NCBI RefSeq assembly: GCF_035961655.1
Contig: NZ_CP108393.1
Coordinates: 7,649,501-7,713,500, forward strand
DNA: 64,000 nt
From: Streptomyces sp. NBC_01317
Lineage (GTDB): Bacteria > Actinomycetota > Actinomycetes > Streptomycetales > Streptomycetaceae
Direction of reading: 5' to 3'
Below, one piece after another: positions 51,277-59,261 of this stretch. Below the pieces are notes generated by a model that was not told where the DNA came from, made no database searches, and worked only from the letters and a program-made list of their open reading frames with translations. The position numbers were made by a program, and so were the translations under genes. Each line of letters begins with the position of its first letter. Positions within the stretch are counted from its first letter, which is position 1.

Positions 51277-51454
51277 GCTCCCAAGTCGCGGCTCAACCTA
51301 TCCGTTGGCCGGGTGAGAGGCCCCGGCCGAGTCCGGACGTCGCGAGCGGGGCCACGCGGTCGCGGCGGCGGACGCCGCACGTCAGCCCTACGACGCGCCC
51401 TCATTGGGGTGACCTCCCGAGCCGGGGTCCTCCGGACGAGTAGACCTTGCTCCC

Positions 51455-53665
51455 GTGAATCAATTGGCCAATTGGTGCTTCGAGAACCGCCGCAGAGTGG
51501 TCGGGGGCTGGCTGCTGGCCCTGGTGGTCCTGCTCGGGATCAGTCAGTCGATCGGCAGCTCGTACAACGAGAGCGTCAGCCTGCCGGGTACGGATTCCCA
51601 GGCGGCGGTGTCGCTCCTCAAGAAGAGCTTCCCGTCGGCGTCCGGTGAGAACGACCAGGTGGTCATCGAGGCGCGGAACGGCACCACCGTACGCTCCTCC
51701 TCGGTCAAGGACCCGGTGACCGCCGCGCTCGCCAAGGTGGCCGGCGTCCCCGGTGTGGAGTCGGTCATCAGCCCGTACAGCAAGGCGGGCGCGGGGCAGA
51801 TCAGCCGGGACGGCACCGTGGCGTTCGCCCGGGTGACCTGGTCCAAGGTGGCCGCGGACGTCACCAAGACGGACGCCAGGCATCTGATCGACGCCGCGAA
51901 GACCGCCGACGGTCCTGACGTCCACATCTCGCTCGGTGGCCAGTCCATCTCCAACGAGGAGGCGTCGGGCCCCGGTCTGTCCATCGCCGTCGGCGTGATC
52001 GCCGCGCTGGTCATCCTGCTGATCGTCTTCGGGGGAGCGCTCTTCTCCTCCCTGATGCCGCTGATCACCGCGATCGTCGCCCTGTTCATCGGCCACGCGA
52101 TCATCAGCCTGCTGTCCCACGTGATGGACACACCGAGCGTCTCCAGCGACCTCGCGATCCTCATCGGCCTCGGTGTGGGCATCGACTACGGCCTGTTCAT
52201 CATCAGCCGGCACCGCAGCGCGGTGAAATCGGGGCTCGGCTACCGGGCGGCGACCGAGCAGGCCGTGAACACCTCCGGGCGTACGGTGCTGTTCGCGGGC
52301 ATCACCGTCTGCATCGCGCTGCTGGGTCAGTTCGCGCTCGGGGTCGACTTCCTCTACGGGCTCTCCGCCGCCTCGGCGATCACGGTCGCGCTGACCATGG
52401 CGACCTCGCTGACGTTCCTGCCCGCCATGCTCGGGTTCCTCGGTGAGAAGGTCCTCTCCCGCCGGGAGCGTGCCGCTCTGGAGGAGAAAGGTCCCCTCTC
52501 CACCGACGCCACGGGCTTCTGGCTCCGGTGGGGGAGGTTCATCGAGGTCCACAAGGCGGTCGTGGCGGCGGTCTCGCTGGCTGTTGTGGTGGTGGTCGCC
52601 CTGCCCCTGTTCAGCCTTCGCCTCGGATCGTCCGGTGCCGCCGACGACCCGACCTCCTCCACCACACACCAGGCGTTCAACGCTCTCGCGAGGGGGTTCG
52701 GGCCCGGGTTCAACGGCCCGTTCCAGCTCGTCAGCGCGGTCTCGTCGCCGGACGACAAGAAGGCGTTCGAACGCTTCCTGGCCGACGCCGCCCACACCCC
52801 CGGAGTGGCCCGGGTGACACCTCCGGTGACCTCCCCGAACGGCGGGGCCGCCCTGGCGATCCTCTATCCGACGACCGCTCCGGGCGACAAGGCGACCGTC
52901 ACCCTGGTCTCCACCATCCGGCACCTGGCGCCCCAGGCCGAAGGCCCCGGTCACCCCGCCGTGCATGTCGGCGGCGCCACTCCCAGCAACATCGACTTCT
53001 CGCGCGTGCTGAGCGACAAACTGCCCCTGTTCATCGCCGTGGTCGTCATCCTGGCGTTCCTGCTCCTGGTGATGGTCTTCCGCAGTCTGCTGATCCCGCT
53101 GGTGGCGGCCCTCATGAACCTTCTCTCCGTCGGGGCCGCGCTCGGCGCCCTGACCGCTCTGTTCACCTGGGGATGGGGCAGTTCGGCCCTCGGCCTGCCG
53201 ACGACGGGACCCATCGACGCCTTCATCCCCGTTCTGCTGTTCTCGGTGCTGTTCGGGCTCTCGATGGACTACGAGGTGTATCTGGTGAGCCGGATGCAGG
53301 AGGAGTGGCACCACCAACGCCGCACCGCGCACGGGGACGCGGCGGAACTCACGGCGGGGGCCGTGCGCCACAACCACGAGGCGGTGACCCTCGGTCAGGC
53401 CAAGAGCGGGCGGATCATCGCGGCGGCCGCCGGCATCATGATCCTGGTCTTCGGGTCCTTCCTCATCGGCGACAGCTTCGTTCTCAAGGAATTCGGGTTC
53501 GGCCTCGGCTTCGCGGTCCTCGTGGACGCCCTGGTCATCCGAGGGCTGCTGGTCCCCGCCCTCATGCACCTGATCGGTCCCGTCAACTGGGCGCTCCCCG
53601 CCCGCCTCAGCCGTATCGTGCCCAACCTCTCCGTGGAGAGCGCCTCGGACAACGGCCACGCGTGA
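51455..53665 (+). CDS. MMPL/RND family transporter
   Basis: 736 residues. GTG at 51455 lies nine bases after a TAGACC -10-like hexamer (51441-51446), so the mRNA may be leaderless. Twelve hydrophobic spans in two halves, each with a large extracytoplasmic loop; RND signatures LAILIGLGVGIDYGLFIISRHRSAVKSG and SVLFGLSMDYEVYLVSRMQEEWHHQRR carry the Asp pairs for proton relay. Streptomyces MMPL proteins export lipids or small hydrophobic compounds. Located after 190 bases of spacer, divergent from the TagF-like gene, which could supply a surface polymer precursor; that link is weak. Confidence 0.92.
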   Translation: MNQLANWCFENRRRVVGGWLLALVVLLGISQSIGSSYNESVSLPGTDSQAAVSLLKKSFPSASGENDQVVIEARNGTTVRSSSVKDPVTAALAKVAGVPGVESVISPYSKAGAGQISRDGTVAFARVTWSKVAADVTKTDARHLIDAAKTADGPDVHISLGGQSISNEEASGPGLSIAVGVIAALVILLIVFGGALFSSLMPLITAIVALFIGHAIISLLSHVMDTPSVSSDLAILIGLGVGIDYGLFIISRHRSAVKSGLGYRAATEQAVNTSGRTVLFAGITVCIALLGQFALGVDFLYGLSAASAITVALTMATSLTFLPAMLGFLGEKVLSRRERAALEEKGPLSTDATGFWLRWGRFIEVHKAVVAAVSLAVVVVVALPLFSLRLGSSGAADDPTSSTTHQAFNALARGFGPGFNGPFQLVSAVSSPDDKKAFERFLADAAHTPGVARVTPPVTSPNGGAALAILYPTTAPGDKATVTLVSTIRHLAPQAEGPGHPAVHVGGATPSNIDFSRVLSDKLPLFIAVVVILAFLLLVMVFRSLLIPLVAALMNLLSVGAALGALTALFTWGWGSSALGLPTTGPIDAFIPVLLFSVLFGLSMDYEVYLVSRMQEEWHHQRRTAHGDAAELTAGAVRHNHEAVTLGQAKSGRIIAAAAGIMILVFGSFLIGDSFVLKEFGFGLGFAVLVDALVIRGLLVPALMHLIGPVNWALPARLSRIVPNLSVESASDNGHA

Positions 53666-53705
53666 CGGCTTCAGGAGTGTACGAAGGGCGGAGCCCGGCC
53701 TCGGG

Positions 53706-54503
53706 TCATTCCGCCCGTCGGGCAAGGGGCGAGGTGGCGGGGCGGGGCGGCCCCGACGGGGTGCGGACCAGGAGGAACGCGGAGCGGCGGCGCAGGGTGA
53801 AGCCGATGGACTCGTAGAGGCGGATGGCGTCGGTGTTGGCGGCGGACGCGTGCATGAACGGTGTCTCGCCGCGCTCCCGGATACCCGCCGCGACCGCGCG
53901 GACCAGCCGCGTGGCGAGGCCCTGACCCCGGTGGGCGGGGTCGGTGCAGACCGCGCTGATCTCCCGCCACCCGGGCGGGTGGAGCCGTTCGCCGGCCATG
54001 GCGATGAGCCGGCCCTCGCGCCGGATGCCGAGGTAGGTGCCGAGTTCGACGGTACGGGGAAGGAAAGGGCCCGGCTCGGTACGGGCGATCAGGTCGAGGA
54101 TCTCCGGTACGTCGGCCGGGGTGAGGCGGACCGCTTCGGCGTCGGGTTCGGCGCGCAAGGACGTGTCGACCAGTTGGACGCCCTGTCCCCGCTGGACGGC
54201 CTCCCACCCGTCGGGAAGGTGCGTCGCGCCGCTGACCGGGGCGAGAGCGTCAGGACCGACCAGTGCGACGAGGTCGTCCCAGGCGCGGGGATCGGTCGAA
54301 TCCGACAGTGCGGTGAAGGGGGAGATGTCCGTGGGATAACGCGCGGCGCGGCCCACCCGCTCGGCGAAATGGGAGTGCGGGCCGGTGAGCGAGGCCCAGG
54401 CGGGGTTGTCGAGGATGTGCGGGGCCGGGACGCTCCCGGGCTCCTGATGGTTCCGCGGCTCGGGCAGCGGCTGGCTCTGGGACGGGTGGACGCTGGTGGA
54501 CAT
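53706..54503 (-). CDS. GNAT-family N-acetyltransferase
   Basis: 265 residues from ATG at 54503 (MSTSVHPSQ); AGGAG is 12 bases upstream, rather far. The C-terminal half holds the GNAT acetyl-CoA site: ISAVCTDPAHRGQGLATRLVRAVAAGI (R/Q-x-x-G-x-G/A) and ANTDAIRLYESIGFTLRRR. The N-terminal 130 residues (HILDNPAWASLTGPHSHFAERVGRAARYPTDISPF) match the FR47/GNAT-like fusion seen in several actinobacteria. Last gene of the leader-LLM-SolA operon. Acetylation of the product or detoxification of an amine could fit; nothing fixes it. Confidence 0.85.
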   Translation of the reverse strand: MSTSVHPSQSQPLPEPRNHQEPGSVPAPHILDNPAWASLTGPHSHFAERVGRAARYPTDISPFTALSDSTDPRAWDDLVALVGPDALAPVSGATHLPDGWEAVQRGQGVQLVDTSLRAEPDAEAVRLTPADVPEILDLIARTEPGPFLPRTVELGTYLGIRREGRLIAMAGERLHPPGWREISAVCTDPAHRGQGLATRLVRAVAAGIRERGETPFMHASAANTDAIRLYESIGFTLRRRSAFLLVRTPSGPPRPATSPLARRAE

Positions 54504-54506
54504 GAT

Positions 54507-54540
54507 GGTGCTGATCTCCTCGCGAGGGTGCTGATCTCCT
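54507..54540. repeat. Tandem duplication of a ribosome-site segment upstream of the GNAT gene
   Basis: GGTGCTGATCTCCT occurs at 54507-54520 and 54527-54540, a 20-base repeat. On the minus strand each copy provides AGGAGATCAGCACC, i.e. two candidate Shine-Dalgarno sites before the GNAT start. Probably a recent slippage duplication. Confidence 0.7.
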
Positions 54541-54586
54541 TGTGGGCCTTGCCGCCCGGGCGTTCTGAGGTGTACTCCCGCCGCGC

Positions 54587-55681
54587 TCAGCCGACGCGCG
54601 GCCCGAGAGCGAACCGGTCGGCGGCCGGGGCCCCGCCGACCAGGTCGGCCGCCAGTTCCCCGATGACCGAGGCGAACTTGAAACCGTGTCCGGAGAAGCC
54701 GGCCAGCACGGTCAGGGGCCCCTCCCGGTCGATGACGAAGTGGTGGTCGGGAGTGGTGGTGTAGAGGCAGGTACTCGCCACCGGCGCCGTGGCGTCCACG
54801 CCGGGCAGCCAGCGCTCGGCGTACCGCTGGACCTCGGCGAGTGAGTGAGGGACGACGGTACGGTCCCGGTGGTCCGGATCGACGACGGGCCCGACCCCGT
54901 GGAAACCGACCTTGACCCCGTCGTCGCTGCCGAGTCCGTAGATCCCGCCCTCGTCCGCGAGGCCGGCCCCTGGATGGTGGATGAAGCTCGGCCAGCCGAG
55001 CGCGTCCGGTGCCGGGAAGTGCGCGGGCTGCTCCTGGGTGACCCGCATCGCCGGCAGGCCGGACACGAGCCCGGACAGCCGGCCCGGCGCCCAGCCGCCG
55101 ACCGCGACCACCACCGAGTCGGCGGTGAACGCCTCCTCGTCGTCCGTCACGATCTCGGCGCGCCCGCCGCGTACCGACAGCTTGGTCACCTTCACGCCGT
55201 GCCGGATACGGGCGCCGTGCTGCCGTGCTGCCTGCTGGAACGCCGCGACCGCGCGGTCGGCGTGCACCCGGCCGGCCTCGGGATGGAACAGCGCGGTGGT
55301 GTCGGCCCGCAGCCCCGGCCACCGCTCGGCGGCCTGCGCCGGGGTGAGGAACTCCGACGGCCGGCCGGCCGCGCTGAGGACGTCGTGGAGCGCGGAGGTC
55401 GCGGCGGCCGGGCCGTGGTCGACCGCGCCCGTCAGCTCCAGCACCTGGCGTCCGGTCTCCTCTTCGAGGCGCCGCCACAGCGGCAGGGCCCGTACCGCCA
55501 GCGAGACGTAGAACGGGTCCGCGTAGGCCAGGCGGAAGATCCGCGAGCTGCCGTGCGAACTGCCCCGGTCGTGCCCGGGCCCGAACTGCTCGAAGAGCGT
55601 GACCTGTTCGCCCCGTGCGGCCAGGTGCCAGGCCGCCGAGGAGCCCATGACCCCTCCTCCGACGACGATGTGATGAACCAC
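54587..55681 (-). CDS. N-methyl-L-tryptophan/sarcosine oxidase-like FAD enzyme (SolA/MSOX type)
   Basis: 364 residues. GTG at 55681 opens with MVHHIVVGGGVMGSSAAWHLAARGEQVTLFEQF, the FAD motif; AAAGGAT is upstream. STCLYTTTPDHHFVIDREGPL contains the Cys expected to bind FAD covalently in monomeric sarcosine oxidases, and FSGHGFKFASVIGELAADLV is the C-terminal flavin-side signature. Oxidises a secondary N-methyl amine, giving formaldehyde and peroxide. The gene follows the LLM monooxygenase by 53 bases, so the two act probably on the same organic compound, one on C-S or C-H bonds and this on an amine. Confidence 0.87.
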   Translation of the reverse strand: MVHHIVVGGGVMGSSAAWHLAARGEQVTLFEQFGPGHDRGSSHGSSRIFRLAYADPFYVSLAVRALPLWRRLEEETGRQVLELTGAVDHGPAAATSALHDVLSAAGRPSEFLTPAQAAERWPGLRADTTALFHPEAGRVHADRAVAAFQQAARQHGARIRHGVKVTKLSVRGGRAEIVTDDEEAFTADSVVVAVGGWAPGRLSGLVSGLPAMRVTQEQPAHFPAPDALGWPSFIHHPGAGLADEGGIYGLGSDDGVKVGFHGVGPVVDPDHRDRTVVPHSLAEVQRYAERWLPGVDATAPVASTCLYTTTPDHHFVIDREGPLTVLAGFSGHGFKFASVIGELAADLVGGAPAADRFALGPRVG

Positions 55682-55734
55682 GGGGTCGACATCCTTTCCG
55701 GGCAACGAATATGACGAACGAATATGACGGACAG

Positions 55735-57054
55735 TCAGGAACCGGTGGCGGCGACCGGTCGGTCGCGGGCCGGCAGTTCGAGTCCGAGGTTCTCCCGCAG
55801 TGTGGTGCCGGTGTAGTCGGCGGCGACGATCTTCCGCTTGCGCAGTTCGTGCAGCAGGCCGTTGACGGCGAAGTCGTGCTGGAGCGGGTCCGCGAGGCCG
55901 CTCAGCGTGATGACGTCCAGCACACCCGCCCGGAACCGCTCCTCGACGGCGTCGGCGAGTTGCTCGGGTGTGCCGGCGACCGCCCAGTGACCGGTGTCCT
56001 GGGCCGCGACGACCAGCTCCCTGAGGGTGTAGCCCTGGCGCGCGTACCCGGCGAAGATCTCCACCCGGCCGCGACGCCGGTTCACCGAGCTGACGTCGGG
56101 CAACAGGCTCTCCGGCAGCTTCTCGTCGAGCGGGATCTCCGACAGGTCGACCCCGCCGCCGAGCATGTCGGCCACCTGGGCGCGGCCGCGCTCGAAGTCG
56201 ACCGACTCGCGCCTCTCCCGTACGAGCCGCCGCGCCTCCTCCTCGGTGGCGCCGTACGTGGCGTGGAGCGAGCTGAAGATCAGCGGCAGCCCGCCGGGCC
56301 GCCCCCACCGCTCGGCCTGGCTCCGGATCTTCCGGGTGAAGTCCACCGCGATGCCGAGGGTCGGGAGGGAGGTGAAGACGATCTCGGCGTAGCGGGCGCC
56401 GAGCGCCGTCCCGGCGGCGGACTGCCCTGCCTGGATCTGGACCGGGCGGCGTTGCGGCAGCGGCGGGATGTTCAGCGGGCCGGCCACGGTGAAGAACCGT
56501 CCGGAGTGGTCGATCGGGCGCACCCGGTCGCGGTCCAGCACCGCCTTTCCGTCCGCACCGGCGGTCAGCGCGCCGGTTTCCCAGCTGTCCCACAGCGCGT
56601 TGACCACCTCCAGCGATTCCTCGGCGCGCGCGTAGCGGTCCTCCGGGCTGGGCAGGCCGCCGGGCCCGAAGTTCTCCTCACCGATCGATGAGGTCACCAG
56701 ATTCCAGGCCGCCCGCCCGTTGCTGACGTGATCGAGGGTGCCGAACAGCCGGGCCAGGTTGTACGGATGGTGGAACGTGGTCGATACGGTGGCGATGAGG
56801 CCGATCCGCGAGGTCACCTGGCTCAGCGCCGAGACGAACACCAGCGGCTCCTGGGACCCGATCGCGCCCTGGGCGCCGAAGCTCAGCAGATCGGCGGTGA
56901 ACAGCGCGTCGATCCTGGCGGCCTCCGCGAGCTTCGCCACGCGTACGGCGGTGTCCAGGGTGGACCGGGTCGGATCGACCGCCAGGTCGTACGTCTCCGA
57001 CGTACCGCCGGCTCCGGTCACGGTTTTCAGCGTTCTGGGCCGCTTCGCGCTCAC
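55735..57054 (-). CDS. LLM-class flavin-dependent monooxygenase (NtaA/SnaA/DszA family)
   Basis: 439 residues from GTG at 57054 (MSAKRPRTLKTV). Family pattern: LAEAARIDALFTADLLSF, SQVTSRIGLIATVSTTFHHPYNLARLFGTLDHVSNGRAAWNLVTSSIGEENFG, LWDSWETGAL, PVQIQAGQSAAGTALGARYAEIVFTSLP and QRPLQHDFAVNGLLHELRKRKIV-like C-terminus. Uses FMNH2 supplied by a separate reductase to oxidise organosulfur or polyamino-acid-type substrates. It is preceded by a sulfur leader peptide ORF and a long hairpin, and heads the LLM-SolA-GNAT operon. Confidence 0.9.
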   Translation of the reverse strand: MSAKRPRTLKTVTGAGGTSETYDLAVDPTRSTLDTAVRVAKLAEAARIDALFTADLLSFGAQGAIGSQEPLVFVSALSQVTSRIGLIATVSTTFHHPYNLARLFGTLDHVSNGRAAWNLVTSSIGEENFGPGGLPSPEDRYARAEESLEVVNALWDSWETGALTAGADGKAVLDRDRVRPIDHSGRFFTVAGPLNIPPLPQRRPVQIQAGQSAAGTALGARYAEIVFTSLPTLGIAVDFTRKIRSQAERWGRPGGLPLIFSSLHATYGATEEEARRLVRERRESVDFERGRAQVADMLGGGVDLSEIPLDEKLPESLLPDVSSVNRRRGRVEIFAGYARQGYTLRELVVAAQDTGHWAVAGTPEQLADAVEERFRAGVLDVITLSGLADPLQHDFAVNGLLHELRKRKIVAADYTGTTLRENLGLELPARDRPVAATGS

Positions 57055-57114
57055 GACTGGTCCATTCTCACCGGTGCCGGCGATATCGGGGGGCGGCGAA
57101 ATGCTGGGGCGAAC

Positions 57115-57161
57115 CACACCGGGACAGGCCGGATCGGAGCCGGCCGGGTGTCCGTGGTGTG
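57115..57161 (-). terminator. Long hairpin, candidate attenuator between leader peptide and LLM gene
   Basis: On the plus strand CACACC, GGACA and GGCCGG (57115-57132) pair with CCGGCC, TGTCC and GGTGTG (57140-57161) in order, with only short bulges; the loop is ATCGGAG. At about 17 paired bases this is the strongest hairpin in the 210-base gap between the leader stop (57266) and the LLM start (57054). Reading leftward it lies where a leader-coupled terminator or anti-terminator should be. Confidence 0.6.
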
Positions 57162-57265
57162 TACGGGCCTGCCGGACCGGATCAGGACAGCGTCCGGGCA
57201 GGCGAGGGCAACGAGAGGAAGACGCGACGACGCGGAAGGGGAACGCCGGGGGGAACGCCGAAGGG

Positions 57266-57388
57266 TCAGCGACAGAGCGCGGTGTGGGTCCGGCACAGGT
57301 CCACATGCCGGCGCCTGGTCCGGACCGGCGGCGCGATCGCGGCGCGGCCCTGCCCGGAAAGGGCGGACCTGGCGTGCGATGCCTTCAC
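57266..57388 (-). CDS. Sulfur-type leader peptide ORF (40 aa, ends RRHVDLCRTHTALCR)
   Basis: GTG at 57388, GGGGAG five bases upstream, TGA at 57266. The last 16 residues read TRRRHVDLCRTHTALCR-like, matching the RRHVDLxRxxxALC(R) signature of the short 'putative leader peptides' that precede sulfur assimilation and organosulfur genes in actinobacteria. Two Cys codons sit in the conserved tail. A -35 TTGACA is at 57449-57454 and TACGTT at 57424-57429 (minus strand). The next gene downstream is the LLM monooxygenase. Translation stalling at Cys codons would report cysteine shortage; that mechanism is known for mycobacterial cysteine-rich leaders and inferred here. Confidence 0.85.
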   Translation of the reverse strand: MKASHARSALSGQGRAAIAPPVRTRRRHVDLCRTHTALCR

Positions 57389-57423
57389 GGTGACTCCCCA
57401 TCGGTCCTGGTGTGAGCAGGACG

Positions 57424-57454
57424 AACGTACGTGGCAGGTGGGCGGGCTTGTCAA
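57424..57454 (-). promoter_or_regulatory. Promoter of the leader peptide-LLM operon
   Basis: Minus strand: TTGACA (plus-strand TGTCAA, 57449-57454), a perfect -35, and TACGTT (plus-strand AACGTA, 57424-57429) as -10, 19 bases apart. The start of transcription would fall near 57417, about 30 bases before the leader GTG. Confidence 0.6.
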
Positions 57455-57479
57455 GAGCGAGTCTCACGAGACGGAACGC

Positions 57480-57533
57480 GGGACGGAAGACGGGACGGAA
57501 GACGGGACGAAAGACAGGGCGGAAGACGGGACG
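57480..57533. repeat. Four tandem 12-bp repeats GGGACGGAAGAC
   Basis: GGGACGGAAGAC at 57480 and 57492, GGGACGAAAGAC at 57504, AGGGCGGAAGAC at 57516, then a partial GGGACG. They occupy most of the gap between the cysteine synthase stop (57552) and the -35 of the leader promoter (57454) on the minus strand. Could be a clustered activator site or simple slippage. Confidence 0.85.
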
Positions 57534-57551
57534 CCGATCGAACGTCCCCCG

Positions 57552-58544
57552 TCACGCCCCGGGTTCGTCCAGCAGGCCCAGCTCGCGCAGCCAGTTGTCG
57601 TCGAACACCTTGGAGAGATAGTTGCGGCCGGAATCCGGCAGCAGCGCGACCACCAGGTCCTCCGGAGTCAGTTCCGCCGCCACCCGCAGCGCGGCGGCCA
57701 CGGCGGTCCCGGCGGAGCCGCCGACCAGCAGGCCCTCCTCCCGGGCCAGCCGCCGCGCCGTCCGCAGGGAGTCACGGTCGCTGATCCGCTCGAACCGGTC
57801 CACGACCTCCGGGTGGTAGGACTGCGGCCAGGTGTCGTCCACCGTCTCCGGGTGCCGGAAGTGGCCGATGCTCTCGACGTAGTACGGGCTTCCGTCGCCG
57901 CCCGAGTAGACCGAGGACTCCGGGTCGGCGCCGACCACGGTCACCCGGCCGCCGCTCACCTCCTTGAGGAACTCGCCGGTCCCGGTGATGGTGCCGCCGG
58001 TGCCCACGCCGGACACCAGATGGGTGATCCGTCCGTCGGTCTGCCGCCAGATCTCCGGCCCGGTGGTGCGGTAGTGCGCCAGCGGATTGGCCGGGTTGTC
58101 GTACTGGTTGGCCAGCCAGCCCCCGGGCGTCTCGGCGGCGACCCGGGTGGCCACCGAGTGCACATGATCGGGATGCTCGCGCGGTACGTCGCTGGGGCAG
58201 ACGACGACCTCCGCGCCGTACGCACGCAGGACGGCGACCTTCTCCGCGCTGCTCTTCTCCGGGATCGCGAAGACACACCGGTAGCCGCGCTGCGCGGCGA
58301 CCATGGCCAGGCCGACGCCCGTGTTGCCCGAGGTGCCCTCGACGATGGTGCCGCCGGGCAGCAGTTCCCCGGACTCCTCGGCCGCTTCGACCATCGCCAG
58401 CGCGATGCGGTCCTTGACGCTGCCGCCGGGGTTGACGTACTCCAATTTCACGCAGACCGGCGCGACGGCTCCGTCGGTGACGCGGTTGAGGCGCACCAGC
58501 GGGGTGTTGCCGACCGCGTCGGTCAACGAAGCGTGGACGTCCAA
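57552..58544 (-). CDS. PLP-dependent cysteine synthase / cystathionine beta-synthase-like enzyme
   Basis: 330 residues from TTG at 58544, seven bases after AAGGAG, giving MDVHASLTDAVGNTPLVRLNRVTDG, the family's normal start; GTG at 58598 has no ribosome site. Lys of NPGGSVKDRIAL forms the Schiff base; EGTSGNTGVGLAMVAA and SGVGTGGTITGTGEFLKE hold the PLP phosphate. No regulatory CBS pair follows, so it is the 330-residue catalytic core. Condenses O-acetylserine (or serine) with sulfide (or homocysteine). Flanked on both sides by leader-peptide operons, it is the assimilation step of the island. Confidence 0.9.
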   Translation of the reverse strand: MDVHASLTDAVGNTPLVRLNRVTDGAVAPVCVKLEYVNPGGSVKDRIALAMVEAAEESGELLPGGTIVEGTSGNTGVGLAMVAAQRGYRCVFAIPEKSSAEKVAVLRAYGAEVVVCPSDVPREHPDHVHSVATRVAAETPGGWLANQYDNPANPLAHYRTTGPEIWRQTDGRITHLVSGVGTGGTITGTGEFLKEVSGGRVTVVGADPESSVYSGGDGSPYYVESIGHFRHPETVDDTWPQSYHPEVVDRFERISDRDSLRTARRLAREEGLLVGGSAGTAVAAALRVAAELTPEDLVVALLPDSGRNYLSKVFDDNWLRELGLLDEPGA

Positions 58545-58920
58545 TGCGGTGCTCCTTGTGTGCGGCTCTGTCACCGGTTCCGGGGTGTCCACGGGCACAC
58601 CCCGGGCAGGTCAGGGCGGACGAGGAGACGGACCGGGCCCGGGGTGATCACCAGGCCACGGTAGCGGGGCGGGTCGGATCCCATCGTTTCACTCGTATGA
58701 AACATCGGCTGGAACATCGGCGGCCGGGCCGGACGGCGAGGGCATGGCACGGCGGGCCAGGAGGGCCGCCCGAGCGGTACGGGCGGTTCCGTGCGGCATT
58801 GTTCACAGCGGGACGAACGGTTAACGTGAAATCCGATCACCCGCTTCGGCGGCAGGCCTCGGACCCGGTACGGCCACGGCCCGGCGATCGACCCGACAAC
58901 GGCGAGGCGAGGTGAACGGT
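58545..58920. promoter_or_regulatory. Divergent regulatory region between cysteine synthase and plus-strand leader
   Basis: About 375 bases. The palindrome GTTTCACTCGTATGAAAC (58686-58703) is a strong operator candidate. Rightward, TTGTTC (58799-58804) and TAACGT (58822-58827) are 17 bases apart, a plausible promoter about 90 bases before the leader ATG. No gene seen. Confidence 0.5.
58686..58703. promoter_or_regulatory. Perfect inverted repeat GTTTCA-N6-TGAAAC
   Basis: Two 6-base arms with a six-base centre (CTCGTA), symmetric within the intergenic space of the divergent sulfur genes. Size and position fit a dimeric HTH regulator controlling cysteine synthase and the plus-strand operon. The regulator is not in this window. 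Confidence 0.55.
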
Positions 58921-59061
58921 ATGCGGGCGCGACGTCCCGGCGGACGCGACCGTCGCATGCCGGACCACGGCGGGTCCTTCGAACTCGGCGTCGCCCGGCG
59001 CCATGTCGACCTGCTGCGCGTGAGCAGCGCACTGTGTACGAGGACGTCTCCGGGCCGCTGA
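58921..59061 (+). CDS. Second sulfur-type leader peptide ORF (46 aa, contains ARRHVDLLRVSSALC)
   Basis: ATG at 58921 with GAGG eight bases upstream (an internal ATG at 58957 would shorten it by 12). Residues 25-39 are ARRHVDLLRVSSALC, the same signature as the minus-strand leader; it then ends TRTSPGR before TGA at 59059-59061. A promoter-like pair is at 58799-58827. The MFS-LLM-LLM genes follow from 59262. Only one Cys codon here. The longer frame in which others might annotate the region was not read as coding. Together with the first leader this frames cysteine synthase symmetrically. Confidence 0.83.
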   Translation: MRARRPGGRDRRMPDHGGSFELGVARRHVDLLRVSSALCTRTSPGR

Positions 59062-59261
59062 GCGTGCCCTCGCCGCCTGTGCCGATCGGCGCCGCGACAG
59101 CGATCTGATCGCGCCCCGCCCGCTCGTACCGGCGCACCCGAAGCAGTGGCGTACCCACACGTCCGCGTACCGGCGCGCGCTTCCCCTCTCCTGAGGCTCC
59201 CGAGGCCGCCGTGTCCCGCCCCGCGCCCCCGCCCCTACCCCACCCGACCGAGAGGTTCACG

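Noticed and set aside
55432..55692. Frame starting MSTPWFITSSSEEG upstream of the SolA-like gene
   Set aside because: Out of frame with the flavin motif; overlaps the real GTG start and has no homology.
57051..57467. 138-codon minus-strand frame across the leader peptide region
   Set aside because: Different frame from the conserved leader; Pro/Arg-rich composition and no ribosome site, so a shadow.
58571..58700. Possible third leader peptide directly upstream of cysteine synthase (ends GVCPWTPRNR)
   Set aside because: Lacks the RRHVDLxR signature and has no ribosome site; likely untranslated.
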